Assembly (NCBI RefSeq): GCF_004342025.1
Contig: NZ_SLWN01000002.1
Location: forward strand, 372,001 to 436,000
From: Kribbella steppae
GTDB lineage: Bacteria; Actinomycetota; Actinomycetes; Propionibacteriales; Kribbellaceae
Length of the DNA stretch: 64,000 nucleotides
Reading direction: 5' to 3'
Made by a program: the position numbers and the translations under genes. The notes beneath the pieces are model-generated. The model was not told where the DNA came from. It saw nothing but the letters and a program-made list of their open reading frames with translations, and did no database searches. Each line of letters opens with the position of its first letter. Position 1 is the stretch's first letter. Of this stretch, positions 1 through 8,084 are shown piece by piece.

Positions 1-22
1 AGAGGAACGACGGGATGATGCG

Positions 23-334
23 ATGAAGCTCTACCTGGTGAAAGAAGAGGGTGAGCCGCTCTGGGTGGCTGCGCTGGCACATGAGCGGATGTACGGCTAT
101 GTCGCCAACACCGGCAAGTTCCATGACAACAATGCCTTGCGCAACGACTACTACATGGAGCGGGACTTCACCTACGAGGAGATCGGGCCGGCCGAGGCGC
201 GTCGGCTGATCGACGGCGGTGTCGGCCGACTCGACGAGGTCGAGGAAGCCGAGATCCTCGCCATCTGGCAAGCCGACCCCAAACCACTCGACCCAACCGA
301 CGTCCTGTCGATCGCAGCCGGCTACAACCGCTGA
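23..334 (+). CDS. Hypothetical protein, tandem paralogue 1
   Basis: A 103-residue cytoplasmic protein of unknown function that I do not recognise. It has no signal peptide, membrane segment or catalytic motif. The conserved core, shared with the next gene, is an N-terminal strand (KLYLV), then LWVAALA, then NTGKFH near residue 30, then an acidic stretch ending in GVGRLDE near residue 70. The purine-rich leader before the ATG recurs upstream of the third copy at 696, which supports this start. It lies 7 bases before the second paralogue, so the two are probably co-transcribed. The family may be a small immunity-like or adaptor protein, but nothing in the sequence decides this. Confidence 0.75.
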   Translation: MKLYLVKEEGEPLWVAALAHERMYGYVANTGKFHDNNALRNDYYMERDFTYEEIGPAEARRLIDGGVGRLDEVEEAEILAIWQADPKPLDPTDVLSIAAGYNR

Positions 335-341
335 GATCGTC

Positions 342-656
342 GTGACGCGCCTCTTTCTGGTCAGTCAGGGTGAACGGCGGCTGTGGGTGGCGGCGTTGGT
401 GGATGAGGATGTTTGGACTTTTGTGGTGAACACGGGGCAGTTTCACCGCAACGAGGGGGCTCGGCACGACTTCTACTTCTTGAATGAGTTGGAGTACGTC
501 GAGATCGGGATCGCGGAGGCGCAGCGGTTCATCCGCGCCGGGGTGGGGACGGTGGACGAGCAGGAGTTCCCGGACTCGGTGCGACGGTGGCGGGAGGACG
601 AACGGGCGATGGATGCCGAGGTGGTGTTCGCGTCGATGGTTGCTGATCTCGCCTGA
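342..656 (+). CDS. Hypothetical protein, tandem paralogue 2
   Basis: A 104-residue paralogue of the preceding gene. Shared segments are TRLFLV, LWVAALV, VVNTGQFH, then YVEIGIAEAQRFIRAGVGTVDE. The GTG at 342 is chosen because homology with paralogue 1 begins exactly there and the previous stop is only 7 bases upstream. An ATG at 219 in the same frame would overlap the first gene by 116 bases and add a low-complexity, non-homologous extension. Clear divergence between the copies implies an old duplication. Function is unknown. Confidence 0.7.
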   Translation: MTRLFLVSQGERRLWVAALVDEDVWTFVVNTGQFHRNEGARHDFYFLNELEYVEIGIAEAQRFIRAGVGTVDEQEFPDSVRRWREDERAMDAEVVFASMVADLA

Positions 657-695
657 TCGCGAGGGTGGTCGAGTTCGGAACGGCGGGATCGCGCG

Positions 696-809
696 ATGAA
701 GCTCTATCTGATGAGGGAAGAGGAGCGGTTGGTGTGGGTTGCTGCGTTGGCGTTCTGGCGGGCAGGTGCCAAGCCGCTTGACGCCGGTGCTGGCGGGTTC
801 AGCCCGTGA
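696..809 (+). pseudogene. Collapsed third copy of the tandem family
   Basis: The reading frame starts with MKLYLM, continues to WVAALA, then jumps straight to FWRAGAKPLD and stops after 37 residues. The first 19 residues align with the start of paralogue 1. The segment after the junction resembles that paralogue's IWQADPKPLD near residue 85, so about 60 residues seem to have been lost in frame. The 20 bases before the ATG resemble the leader of paralogue 1. The end overlaps by 11 bases the stop of the convergent ABC ATPase gene. It is probably a non-functional remnant. Confidence 0.6.
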
Positions 810-1755
810 GTCTCGGCGTGTAGAGCTGGGTTATGACTGACTCGATGGTGGGTTCGGCGATGGTGAGGTCGACCAGGGGGTAGTTGGCGGCGATGTGGGA
901 CAGGAGGGGGGCGGCTTTGGTGGTGGTGGGAAAGGTCAGGTGTTGGCGGGGGCCGTCTACTTTCACCACGCTGGCGCCGGGGATCTCGATGGGTGGGAGG
1001 GGGGTGGCCAGGTCTACTACCAGGGTGCGGGGGGCGGATTGGCTGGCGCGGAGGCCGTCGAGGGTGCCGTCGAAGATCTGGCGGCCGTGGTCGATGACCA
1101 TGACGCGGGTGCAGAGGGCTTCGATGTCGTCGAGGTCGTGCGTGGTGAGGATGACGGTGGTACGGCGTTCCGCGTTGACCTGGGCCAGGAACTCGCGCAG
1201 CCGGGACTTGCTGATCACGTCCAGCCCGATCGTCGGCTCGTCCAGATAGACGATCTCGGGATCGTGCAGCAGTGCGGCCGCGATGTCGCCGCGCATCCGC
1301 TGGCCCAAGGACAGTTGGCGGACCGGTACGTCGAGCAGATCGCCGAGGTCCAGCAGTTCGACGAAGGTGGCCAGGTTCTCCGCGTGCCGGGCCCGCGGGA
1401 CGTCGTACATCTTCTGCAGTACGGCGAACGAGTCCTTCAACGGCAGGTCCCACCACAGCGTCGTACGCTGACCGAAGACCACGCCGATCCGCTTGGCCAG
1501 CTTGAGCCGGTGCCGCGATGGGTCCACGCCCGCGACCCGGATCGAGCCGCCGCTCGGGACCAGGATGCCGGTCAGCATCTTGATCGTGGTCGACTTGCCG
1601 GCGCCGTTCGGCCCGATGTACCCCATCACCTCCCCCGGCTCGACGGTGAACGACAGGCCGTCCACCGCACGGACCTCGCGGCGGGTACGGCGGAACCCGG
1701 TCCGCGACGAAATGGTGAAGGCGCGGGACACGTCGGACAATTCGATGACTGGCAC
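799..1755 (-). CDS. ABC transporter ATP-binding protein (ABC-2 exporter)
   Basis: A 318-residue ATPase subunit that powers export with the two permeases encoded just upstream. Visible motifs are Walker A GPNGAGKST at 48-56, the Q-loop FGQRTTLWWDLP near 94-105, the signature LSLGQ at 148-152, Walker B IVYLDEP at 168-174 and a switch histidine in TTHD. The Q-loop sequence is typical of the COG4586-type ATPases that pair with COG3694 and COG4587 permeases. It is the last gene of the operon, 3 bases after the middle gene. The substrate cannot be read from the sequence. Confidence 0.9.
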   Translation of the reverse strand: MPVIELSDVSRAFTISSRTGFRRTRREVRAVDGLSFTVEPGEVMGYIGPNGAGKSTTIKMLTGILVPSGGSIRVAGVDPSRHRLKLAKRIGVVFGQRTTLWWDLPLKDSFAVLQKMYDVPRARHAENLATFVELLDLGDLLDVPVRQLSLGQRMRGDIAAALLHDPEIVYLDEPTIGLDVISKSRLREFLAQVNAERRTTVILTTHDLDDIEALCTRVMVIDHGRQIFDGTLDGLRASQSAPRTLVVDLATPLPPIEIPGASVVKVDGPRQHLTFPTTTKAAPLLSHIAANYPLVDLTIAEPTIESVITQLYTPRLTG

Positions 1756-1758
1756 GGC

Positions 1759-2574
1759 TCAGCTCCCTGTACTGCGATAACGACGGAGACCGCCCCGCCA
1801 GGCCAGTGACGCCAGCGCGACCATCAACGCGGCGACCACCGGGGACAGCAGGCCGATCCAGGACGGCAGGCCCAACGGGGCCGCTTTGCCCAGTACGAAC
1901 AGCACCGGGTAGTAGTTGACGAAGGCAAGCGGTACGACGAACGTGACGGCCCGGACGATGTCCTTGCCGAAGACGTTCAGCGGGTACTGCGTCAGTGTCT
2001 GACCGCCGTAGGTGAACGCGCTGGCCAGCTCGGCCGAGTCGATCGAGACGAACTGGAACGCCGCCCCGAGCACGAAGATCGCGGCGAAGATGATCGACCC
2101 GGTGATGATCGACAGCCCCAGCATGGTGCCCTTGGCAACGGTCCAGTCGACGTCGAGGTTGCCGAGCGCGAACACCAGGACGAGGCCGGCCTGGAGTGGC
2201 CGGCCGATCCGGCGCAAGGCGAACCCGTCCGCGGCGGTCTGGATGAAGGCGGGCATCGGCCTGATCAGGTAGACATCGAGCGAACCGTCGCGGATGCGCT
2301 GCCCGACCCGCTCGATCGATCCGGTGATCAGGTCGGCCAGCCCCAGCGTCATCGAGGCCGTTGCGTAAAGCAACGCCATCTCCCCGAGCGTGAACCCGCC
2401 GAACGCGTCGATGTGGCTGAACATCAGCACGATCGCGGCGAAGTCCGTCAGCGTGATCATCATCCCGGTGAACAGCATCAGCACGAACGACAGCGGGTAG
2501 GCCAGCGCCGACCGGATCCACATCACGACCAGCATCCAGTACTGCGCCGGTGCCCGGCGGAGTTGCTCAACCAC
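1759..2574 (-). CDS. ABC-2 type permease
   Basis: A 271-residue membrane protein with about six hydrophobic segments. It has the cytoplasmic motif IRDGSLDVYLIRP near residues 93-105, typical of the COG3694/COG4587 permease pair. It starts with GTG at 2574, overlapping the end of the upstream permease gene by 8 bases, so the two are translationally coupled. It probably forms a heterodimeric channel with the neighbouring permease and the ATPase at 799-1755. The substrate is unknown. Confidence 0.85.
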   Translation of the reverse strand: MVEQLRRAPAQYWMLVVMWIRSALAYPLSFVLMLFTGMMITLTDFAAIVLMFSHIDAFGGFTLGEMALLYATASMTLGLADLITGSIERVGQRIRDGSLDVYLIRPMPAFIQTAADGFALRRIGRPLQAGLVLVFALGNLDVDWTVAKGTMLGLSIITGSIIFAAIFVLGAAFQFVSIDSAELASAFTYGGQTLTQYPLNVFGKDIVRAVTFVVPLAFVNYYPVLFVLGKAAPLGLPSWIGLLSPVVAALMVALASLAWRGGLRRYRSTGS

Positions 2575-3364
2575 CTTGGATCACCACCTTCCGGGTCGCG
2601 AACGACGTGGTGAGCTGACAGATCAGCAGCAGGACCAGGAGCCAGCCGAGCTGGAAGGCCAGTGCGGACCCGATCCCGCCGGGATTGCGGCCGAGCCAGA
2701 TGTCGATCGGCACCTGCAAGGTCGCAGCCCACGGGGTCGCCCGGGCGAACTCGCCGATCCAGCCGGGGAACACCACCAGCGGCAGGATCGTCCCGGAGAA
2801 GAACAGCGACAGCATCAGCCCGAGGGCCTCCATACCGCGCGAGTCAATGATCCAGAAGCCGGACAACGCGATCAGATACCGGATGCAGAAACTCACCAGA
2901 ATGCCGAGCATCAGCCCGACCGCGACCGCGAGCCAGGTGATCGCGCCGGAAGGGAACTTGAGGTCGAACACCAGCGAACCGACGAGCAGCGGCGCGCCAC
3001 CACGGACGATCAGCTGGAACATCGCCCGCCCGAAGTCGACCGACAGCCACCACAACAGCAGGTGCGTCGGCCGGTACAGGTCGACCGCGATCTCGCCGCT
3101 GCGGACCCGCTCGCCGAGCTCGACCGTGGTGGTGGCGCCGAAGATCCCGATCGGCATCAGTAGCCCCTGCTGCAACCACACGAACGTCAGCGCGTCGGCT
3201 TCGTCGTACCCGCCGAGACCTGGCCGCTCGTGCCAGAGGGTCAGGTAGACACCGCACAGGATGAACCCGAACACGGTGTTGGTGAACGCGCCGGACGCGG
3301 TGGCGATCCGGTACGTCGAGAACCGGCGGAACGACCGGACGCCGATCGCCCAGTAGACGCCCAC
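2567..3364 (-). CDS. ABC-2 type permease
   Basis: A 265-residue permease and the first gene of the exporter operon. It has about six membrane segments and the motif SGEIAVDLYRP, which parallels the GSLDVYLIRP motif of its partner. A strong ribosome binding site (AGAGGAGG on the minus strand at 3371-3378) precedes the ATG at 3364. The 235-base region upstream holds an inverted repeat that may be regulatory. Daunorubicin- or viologen-exporter annotations are common for this family, but the cargo is not predictable here. Confidence 0.85.
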   Translation of the reverse strand: MGVYWAIGVRSFRRFSTYRIATASGAFTNTVFGFILCGVYLTLWHERPGLGGYDEADALTFVWLQQGLLMPIGIFGATTTVELGERVRSGEIAVDLYRPTHLLLWWLSVDFGRAMFQLIVRGGAPLLVGSLVFDLKFPSGAITWLAVAVGLMLGILVSFCIRYLIALSGFWIIDSRGMEALGLMLSLFFSGTILPLVVFPGWIGEFARATPWAATLQVPIDIWLGRNPGGIGSALAFQLGWLLVLLLICQLTTSFATRKVVIQGG

Positions 3365-3388
3365 GGAAACCTCCTCTCATCGCTCGAG

Positions 3389-3461
3389 GTGGTGTCCGAT
3401 CGGTCCAGCGGCACGCAGAACTGCCCCGGATCTGGAAAAGACCCGGGGGTTCGGACACCAC
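3389..3461. promoter_or_regulatory. Inverted repeat upstream of the exporter operon
   Basis: Perfect 11-base arms GTGGTGTCCGA (3389-3399) and TCGGACACCAC (3451-3461) enclose a second, smaller dyad CCCCGG (3424-3429) with CCGGGG (3443-3448). They lie between the exporter operon start and the nitrilase gene end. The outer arms are far apart for a single protein dimer site, so they could be two operator half-sites that loop, or an RNA fold in the 5' leader of the exporter mRNA. No adjacent regulator gene is present. Confidence 0.35.
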
Positions 3462-3599
3462 TGTGACAGGCATGGATGACCCACGCCGTTGTCAAGGAAA
3501 GATTCGCGACAGTACGCCGCGGATCGGCCGACCGTCAACGCAATTTCCCCCGCGCGCCATCCGCGGGCCGCCGCCCGACCTTTCGGATCTAGGAGACGG

Positions 3600-4556
3600 T
3601 CAGTCGTCGGGGAGGCCGTTGCGGAGTGTGGTGACAACGGGCCGCGGCGCGGTGTCGACGGCGAGCCGGAAGACGTCGGGGCGGTGGTAGTGGCCGACCG
3701 GGTCGAACATTCGCCGCGCCGACCGCACCTTGGCGAGATCCAGTTCGGCGACCAGGACGGTCTCGGCGTGCCGGACAGGTCCGGCAAGGATCTCTCCGTT
3801 CGGGCCCACGATCACCGTATTGCCGGGCTCGACCCAGTCAGGGTCGTCCGGATCGGTCCGCCAGACTCGGTCCCGGTCGGGGAATTCCGCCGGGATCTGG
3901 TCGACATGCAGGCACGGATTCGCACCGATCACGTAGCAGCGGCCTTCTCGGGCGATATGTCGCATGGTCGCGATCCACCCGTCGCCTCTCGCCAGCGTCG
4001 GTGCCACCCAGATGTCGACGCCCTGCGAGTAGAGGTAGAACCGGGCCAGCGGCATGTAGTTCTCCCAGCAGATCAGCCCACCGATGCGGCCGAAGGGGGT
4101 CGGGTAGGTCTCGAGCATCGAGCCGTCGCCCATTCCCCACACGGTGCGCTCCGAGCCGGTCGGCATCAGCTTGCGATGCTTGCCGAGGAGATTGCCTCCT
4201 GCATCGAAGTACAACAACGTGTTGTAGATCGTGCTCCCCGTGGCCTCGCGTTCGTTGATCCCGATCACCAGATAGACCCCCGCTTGGCGAGCTGCTGCCC
4301 CGAGCCGGTCGGTGGCCTCGCTCGGTACCACCACGGCCTGGTCGGCCAGCATCGCGAACCACTGCTCGTCACCGTCCCAGATCGGCGGTCCGTCGATCCA
4401 GATCGGCGTACCAGGCACGAACGCCTCGGGAAACACGACCAGGTCGGCCGCCTGTACTGCGGGGTCGGCCAGCAACTCCTCCACCTTGGCAAGCGTCGCC
4501 TCGCGATCCATCAGCACGTAGGCCGCTTGCACAGCTGCAACCGTCAATGTCGTCAT
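3600..4556 (-). CDS. Nitrilase (carbon-nitrogen hydrolase)
   Basis: A 318-residue enzyme of the nitrilase branch, which hydrolyses nitriles to carboxylic acids and ammonia through a cysteine thioester. The Glu-Lys-Cys triad is visible: E44 in FPEAF, K129 in HRKLMPT and C163 in LICWENYMP. CWEN and the C-terminal GHYHRPDVF favour a true nitrilase over amidase or N-carbamoylase branches. An AGGGGGGCGAG site precedes the ATG at 4556. The gene stands alone; a strong hairpin upstream separates it from the hydrolase gene at 4664. The substrate class, aliphatic or aromatic, is not decidable. Confidence 0.88.
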   Translation of the reverse strand: MTTLTVAAVQAAYVLMDREATLAKVEELLADPAVQAADLVVFPEAFVPGTPIWIDGPPIWDGDEQWFAMLADQAVVVPSEATDRLGAAARQAGVYLVIGINEREATGSTIYNTLLYFDAGGNLLGKHRKLMPTGSERTVWGMGDGSMLETYPTPFGRIGGLICWENYMPLARFYLYSQGVDIWVAPTLARGDGWIATMRHIAREGRCYVIGANPCLHVDQIPAEFPDRDRVWRTDPDDPDWVEPGNTVIVGPNGEILAGPVRHAETVLVAELDLAKVRSARRMFDPVGHYHRPDVFRLAVDTAPRPVVTTLRNGLPDD

Positions 4557-4616
4557 CTCGCCCCCCTGGCTCGACGATACGCCACACGGCGCGTACGAAG
4601 CGGGCGGAGAACCTCG

Positions 4617-4660
4617 ACCGGCCCGGGCTCAGGACCCCTCAGACCTGAGCCCGGGCCGGT
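4617..4660. terminator. Strong hairpin terminator
   Basis: Perfect 17-base arms (ACCGGCCCGGGCTCAGG at 4617-4633 and its complement at 4644-4660) with a 10-base loop. It begins 4 bases beyond the stop of the alpha/beta hydrolase gene on the minus strand, and lies upstream of the nitrilase start. It lacks a U-tract, as is common in actinobacteria. It most likely ends hydrolase transcripts. Confidence 0.7.
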
Positions 4661-4663
4661 GGA

Positions 4664-5503
4664 TCAGGGGAGTTCGGCTTCCAGGACGCGGGCCAGCAGG
4701 GTGGCGAAGGGGGCCGGGTGGCTTGCGTAGCCTCCATGGCCGCCGGGGAAGGTGACGACGGGCCAGCCGAGGTGCTCGGCGATGACCTGGATCGGGCGGC
4801 CGGGGAGGTATTCGGCGGAGTCCAGTCCGGCGGCCGGGACGATCTTGTCGGCAACGACCTTCAGCGCGTCAAGGTCCGGTTCATAGCGGGTGAACGGCAA
4901 CAGCTTGTGCTGGTAGAAGTCCCCCGCGTTGGCGCGCATCCGCTCGAAGAGTTCCACGTACTCGGGCAGCAGATCCTCCGGCGGTGGCAGCTCGTCCTGG
5001 TCCATCCCGGTGCCGATGCTGAACAGCAGATCCGCGGCCTCGAGACCGTCCCGGCGATACGTGTCGTACACGTCCTGGAAGAACGCCCGCGCATCGACCA
5101 CGTCCGGCAGCACCTCGACGGCCGGCGGCTCGTGGGCGACCAGCATCCGCACCCGGTCAGGATGCCGGGTGATCAGCTCGAGCCCGGTGATCGCGCCCGA
5201 ACTGCTGCCCAGCACGTACGCCGGTTCGTCACCGGCGACCGCGTCGGTCACCGCCAGCGCGTCCTCGGCCGCTTGCTCCACACTCTCGTTCACGGGCTCG
5301 CCGTCGTACCGGCTCCTGGAGTTGCCGCGCGGGTCGTACGCCACCACCGTGTAGTCCGCCGAGAGCTGACCGACGATCCCGCCGAAGATCCCCGCGTCCG
5401 TGCCGCCACCCGCGATCAGCACCAGCACCGGCCCGGACCCCGACACCTCGTAGTGCAGCGTCGCACCCGGCACCGTCAGCTTGTTCACAGTCTTCGCGCC
5501 CAT
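4664..5503 (-). CDS. Alpha/beta hydrolase
   Basis: A 279-residue serine hydrolase of the alpha/beta fold. The oxyanion region is LIAGGGTDAG near 29-38, the nucleophile elbow is GSSSG at 99-103 (Ser101), and the catalytic His is probably in GGHGGYASHP near the C-terminus. The ATG at 5503 is preferred over an in-frame ATG at 5575 because GAGAGGGG lies just ahead of it and homology begins at TVNKLTVPG. There is no signal peptide, so it is cytoplasmic. The substrate is unknown; esterase, epoxide hydrolase or lactonase are all possible. Confidence 0.8.
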   Translation of the reverse strand: MGAKTVNKLTVPGATLHYEVSGSGPVLVLIAGGGTDAGIFGGIVGQLSADYTVVAYDPRGNSRSRYDGEPVNESVEQAAEDALAVTDAVAGDEPAYVLGSSSGAITGLELITRHPDRVRMLVAHEPPAVEVLPDVVDARAFFQDVYDTYRRDGLEAADLLFSIGTGMDQDELPPPEDLLPEYVELFERMRANAGDFYQHKLLPFTRYEPDLDALKVVADKIVPAAGLDSAEYLPGRPIQVIAEHLGWPVVTFPGGHGGYASHPAPFATLLARVLEAELP

Positions 5504-5591
5504 CAGGCAACCCCTCTCTCCGTTGCCTTCAGCTTCCAGCCACCCGCTGGCATCCCACGCACACAGCGCTGGCACGCCTCGCCAACAGAAC

Positions 5592-6482
5592 TCAGTCGGC
5601 GTCCTCGATCGGGATGGGAGCGGCGTCGTCGAGGCCGGCCCAGGAATCTCGAGGTGGGGCGACTCGGCGGCCTTGGGGGCAGATGCGGGCGAAATCGCAC
5701 CAGCCGCACAGCGCCGACGGCTCCGGTGGGAACGCCTCGTCGGCTTCGGCCGGCGTCAGACCTTCGCGCCAGCGAGCTTCAGCGGCGGCCGCGTCGTCCG
5801 CGATCGACTCGGCTCGACGCTGATGCCGAGCCAGCGAGGCGTCGTCGTGATCCGCGCCCGCGACGGTGTTGGTCGGAAGGTGGTGCAGCTCGACCCGGGT
5901 GCACGGCTTGTGCAGAACCCGCCGGGCACCCAGCACGTACAGCGCCATCGCCAGCGACGACCGCGCATCCGTCGAGGTCAGCGGGCGACGGCCGGTCTTG
6001 TAGTCGACGATCGCCAACTCGGTCGTACCGCTCCCGTCGCGAGCCGGCCGTTCGTCGATCCGGTCCACCCGGCCGCGCAGGGACGCCCGTTCGGTGGTGA
6101 AGGCGACGGTGCGTTCCACGCCGCGAGGCTCGTAGTACGGATCGGAATCCCGCAGGTACCCCAGGACCATGGAAGTCGACCGGTCCCGCCAGTCCAGCGA
6201 TTGCACCTCGTCCCGGAAGCCCTCACTCCGCCAGCTCGACCGCATCTTGGCGACCACCTCGTCCGGCGTACGGCGGGCAGCCGGCCAGCGACCGAAGAAG
6301 TCGGCGAGCACCTCGTGGACGATCGCCCCGACCGTGTTGTGCGCCCAGGGCGGACCCTTCGGCGGTCGCGGCGTCTCGAGGTAGGTGTAGCGGTACTTCC
6401 GCTTGCAGTCGGCGAAGGTGAGCAGTTTGGTCGGGGTCGCGACGAACAGCCGCGTCGGCATCCCGGGCAGCATGTCGTCCAT
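5592..6482 (-). CDS. RecB-family PD-(D/E)XK nuclease with Fe-S cysteines
   Basis: A 296-residue nuclease of the RecB C-terminal / Cas4-like type. Motifs in order: C26 in FADCKRKYRY, H56 in GAIVHEVL, the metal Asp in GRVDRID, and the DxK catalytic core in AIVDYKTG. A C-terminal cysteine group CGWCDFARICPQG, together with C26, could hold a 4Fe-4S cluster. The ATG at 6482 shares its A with the TGA of the upstream marC gene (TGATG), which fixes the start. It is the last gene of the PHP-marC-nuclease operon. No CRISPR array is near, so a DNA repair or recombination role is more likely than adaptation. Confidence 0.82.
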   Translation of the reverse strand: MDDMLPGMPTRLFVATPTKLLTFADCKRKYRYTYLETPRPPKGPPWAHNTVGAIVHEVLADFFGRWPAARRTPDEVVAKMRSSWRSEGFRDEVQSLDWRDRSTSMVLGYLRDSDPYYEPRGVERTVAFTTERASLRGRVDRIDERPARDGSGTTELAIVDYKTGRRPLTSTDARSSLAMALYVLGARRVLHKPCTRVELHHLPTNTVAGADHDDASLARHQRRAESIADDAAAAEARWREGLTPAEADEAFPPEPSALCGWCDFARICPQGRRVAPPRDSWAGLDDAAPIPIEDAD

Positions 6483-7099
6483 CAGCCCGCCTTGATGAAG
6501 TCGGTCACCGCGTCCGCGACCAGCTGGACGGCGATGGCACTCAGCAGCAAACCGGCGATCCGGGTGACCAGGAGTACGCCGTTCTCCCCCAGGATCCGCA
6601 TGATCACGCCGGAGAACCGCAGCGTCAGCCACATCACCAGGTGGATCACGATGATGCCGACCGAGATCGCGACCACGTCCGGCACCGACCCGTCCGCGCG
6701 CTGCACGAACACCATCGTGGCGACGATCGCACCCGGCCCGGCGAGCAACGGCGTACCGAGTGGGACGAAGGCGATGTTCACGTTCTTGGTCTGGACCGGG
6801 TCCTCGGCGGTGTCGGTCAGCAACTGCAAGGCGATCAGCAGGAGCAGCAGACCGCCCGCAGCCTGGAGCGCCGGCAGCGTGATGCCGAGGTTGTTCAGGA
6901 TCTGCTGGCCGAACGCCGCGAACACGACGATCACGCCGAACGCGACCAGCACCGCCTGCCAGGCGGCCTTCTTCCGGACCGCGCGGGACTGGCCGGCGGT
7001 CAGCGAGATGAACACCGGCACCGTGCCGGGCGGGTCCATGATCACGAACAGCGTGACGACGACCTCACTGAGCAGCCCCAGGTTGATGACGCTGTTCAC
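6482..7099 (-). CDS. MarC family integral membrane protein
   Basis: A 205-residue membrane protein with about six hydrophobic helices, matching the MarC/UPF0056 family. Typical sequences are MDPPGTVPVF near residue 21 and PLLAGPGAIV near 117. The biochemical role of the family is unresolved; the historical link to antibiotic resistance was not upheld. The GTG at 7099 overlaps the TGA of the PHP gene by 4 bases, and its own stop overlaps the start of the nuclease gene, so all three are translationally coupled. Confidence 0.88.
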   Translation of the reverse strand: MNSVINLGLLSEVVVTLFVIMDPPGTVPVFISLTAGQSRAVRKKAAWQAVLVAFGVIVVFAAFGQQILNNLGITLPALQAAGGLLLLLIALQLLTDTAEDPVQTKNVNIAFVPLGTPLLAGPGAIVATMVFVQRADGSVPDVVAISVGIIVIHLVMWLTLRFSGVIMRILGENGVLLVTRIAGLLLSAIAVQLVADAVTDFIKAG

Positions 7100-7980
7100 G
7101 GCAGGTAGGCCTCGGGCACCTTGGCCTCGGAGGCGGCGGCCGCGTTGACCTTGGCGACCTCGAGAAGCCGCTCGAACTGTTCCGGCTCGGTGGAGTTCAC
7201 CCCCAGGTCATGATCGATCTTGCCGTCGCCGTGGTGGTCGCTCGAGCCGGTGTAGATGATGCCGAGCTCCTGGGCGATCCCGCGGAGCGCCGTGCGGGAC
7301 TCGGCCGAGTGGTCTTGGTGGTCGACCTCGATGCCGGCCAACCCGTGGTCCTCGACCAGCCGGGCGATGGTGTCCGCGGTCATCACCTTGTAGCTGGACC
7401 GGCCCCAGGGGTGGGCGATGATCGGTACGCCGCCGGCCTCGCGGACCAGGTCGATCGCGCGGCCCGGCTCGATCGCGTAGTGCGACACGTGCCCAGGTCT
7501 GCCGTCGGCGAGGAACCGGTCGAAGGCCTCGCTCCGGTTGGCGACCGTGCCCTTCGCGACCAACGCGTCGGCCACGTGCGGCCGCCCGACGGACGGCGTA
7601 CCGGTCGCTTGGGCGAGCACTTCGTCGACGGTCAGGTCGACGCCGACGCTGTTCAGCCGGGCGACGATCGACGGGATCCGGTCGGTGCGGCCGTCGCGGA
7701 CGATCCGCAGCTCCTCGGCCAGCCCCGGGTACGACGGATCGGGCAGGTATCCGAGCAAGTGGACGCTGATGTAGTTGAGCTTGCAGGAGATCTCGATCCC
7801 GGGGACGAATCCGAGGCCGAGGTCCTCCGCGGCGCGCCGGCCGTCAGCCCACCCGTCGGCCGTGTCGTGATCCGTGAGCGCGATCACGTCCAGGCCGGCC
7901 CGCTTGGCGTGCGCCATCAGGACGTCCACCGGGTCGGTGCCGTCCGAGCGGTTCGAATGGGTGTGCAGGTCGATACGCAC
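7096..7980 (-). CDS. PHP-domain phosphoesterase (TrpH/RnaAM-like)
   Basis: A 294-residue PHP-fold metal-dependent phosphoesterase. The metal-binding motifs DLHTHSNRSDG (near the N-terminus) and ALTDHD are present, with later ligands in EIS, AHPWG and SDHHG. The TrpH/YciV group acts on 3',5'-bisphosphonucleotides or oligoribonucleotide 5' ends. The GTG at 7980 is preferred because the domain begins two residues later and AAGGGA lies upstream; an ATG at 8043 would add 21 residues with no homology. It is first in the operon with marC and the nuclease and divergent from the NUDIX gene. Confidence 0.83.
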   Translation of the reverse strand: MRIDLHTHSNRSDGTDPVDVLMAHAKRAGLDVIALTDHDTADGWADGRRAAEDLGLGFVPGIEISCKLNYISVHLLGYLPDPSYPGLAEELRIVRDGRTDRIPSIVARLNSVGVDLTVDEVLAQATGTPSVGRPHVADALVAKGTVANRSEAFDRFLADGRPGHVSHYAIEPGRAIDLVREAGGVPIIAHPWGRSSYKVMTADTIARLVEDHGLAGIEVDHQDHSAESRTALRGIAQELGIIYTGSSDHHGDGKIDHDLGVNSTEPEQFERLLEVAKVNAAAASEAKVPEAYLP

Positions 7981-8052
7981 GAGCGGGGCCGGATCCCTTC
8001 CATGGACACTGTCAGGCCTGATGCTATCTGCGCCCGACCCCATACCCGGTCG

Positions 8053-8061
8053 TTATCCACA
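8053..8061 (+). promoter_or_regulatory. DnaA-box-like nonamer
   Basis: A perfect TTATCCACA, the strong E. coli-type DnaA box, sits in the divergent PHP/NUDIX spacer. It is isolated, so it is not an origin. It could be a titration or regulatory site, or chance. Confidence 0.25.
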
Positions 8062-8084
8062 GTCGGGCTCTATATGGTGCTGGC

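Noticed and set aside
704..2521. A 605-residue minus-strand frame across the ABC exporter genes
   Set aside because: It is the wrong frame of the same strand as two well-defined ABC genes and is Arg/Pro/Gly-rich low complexity.
5592..6482. Cas4 adaptation nuclease
   Set aside because: It has the cysteine and PD-(D/E)XK pattern, but lies in an operon with a PHP enzyme and MarC and no CRISPR. The general RecB-like label is safer.
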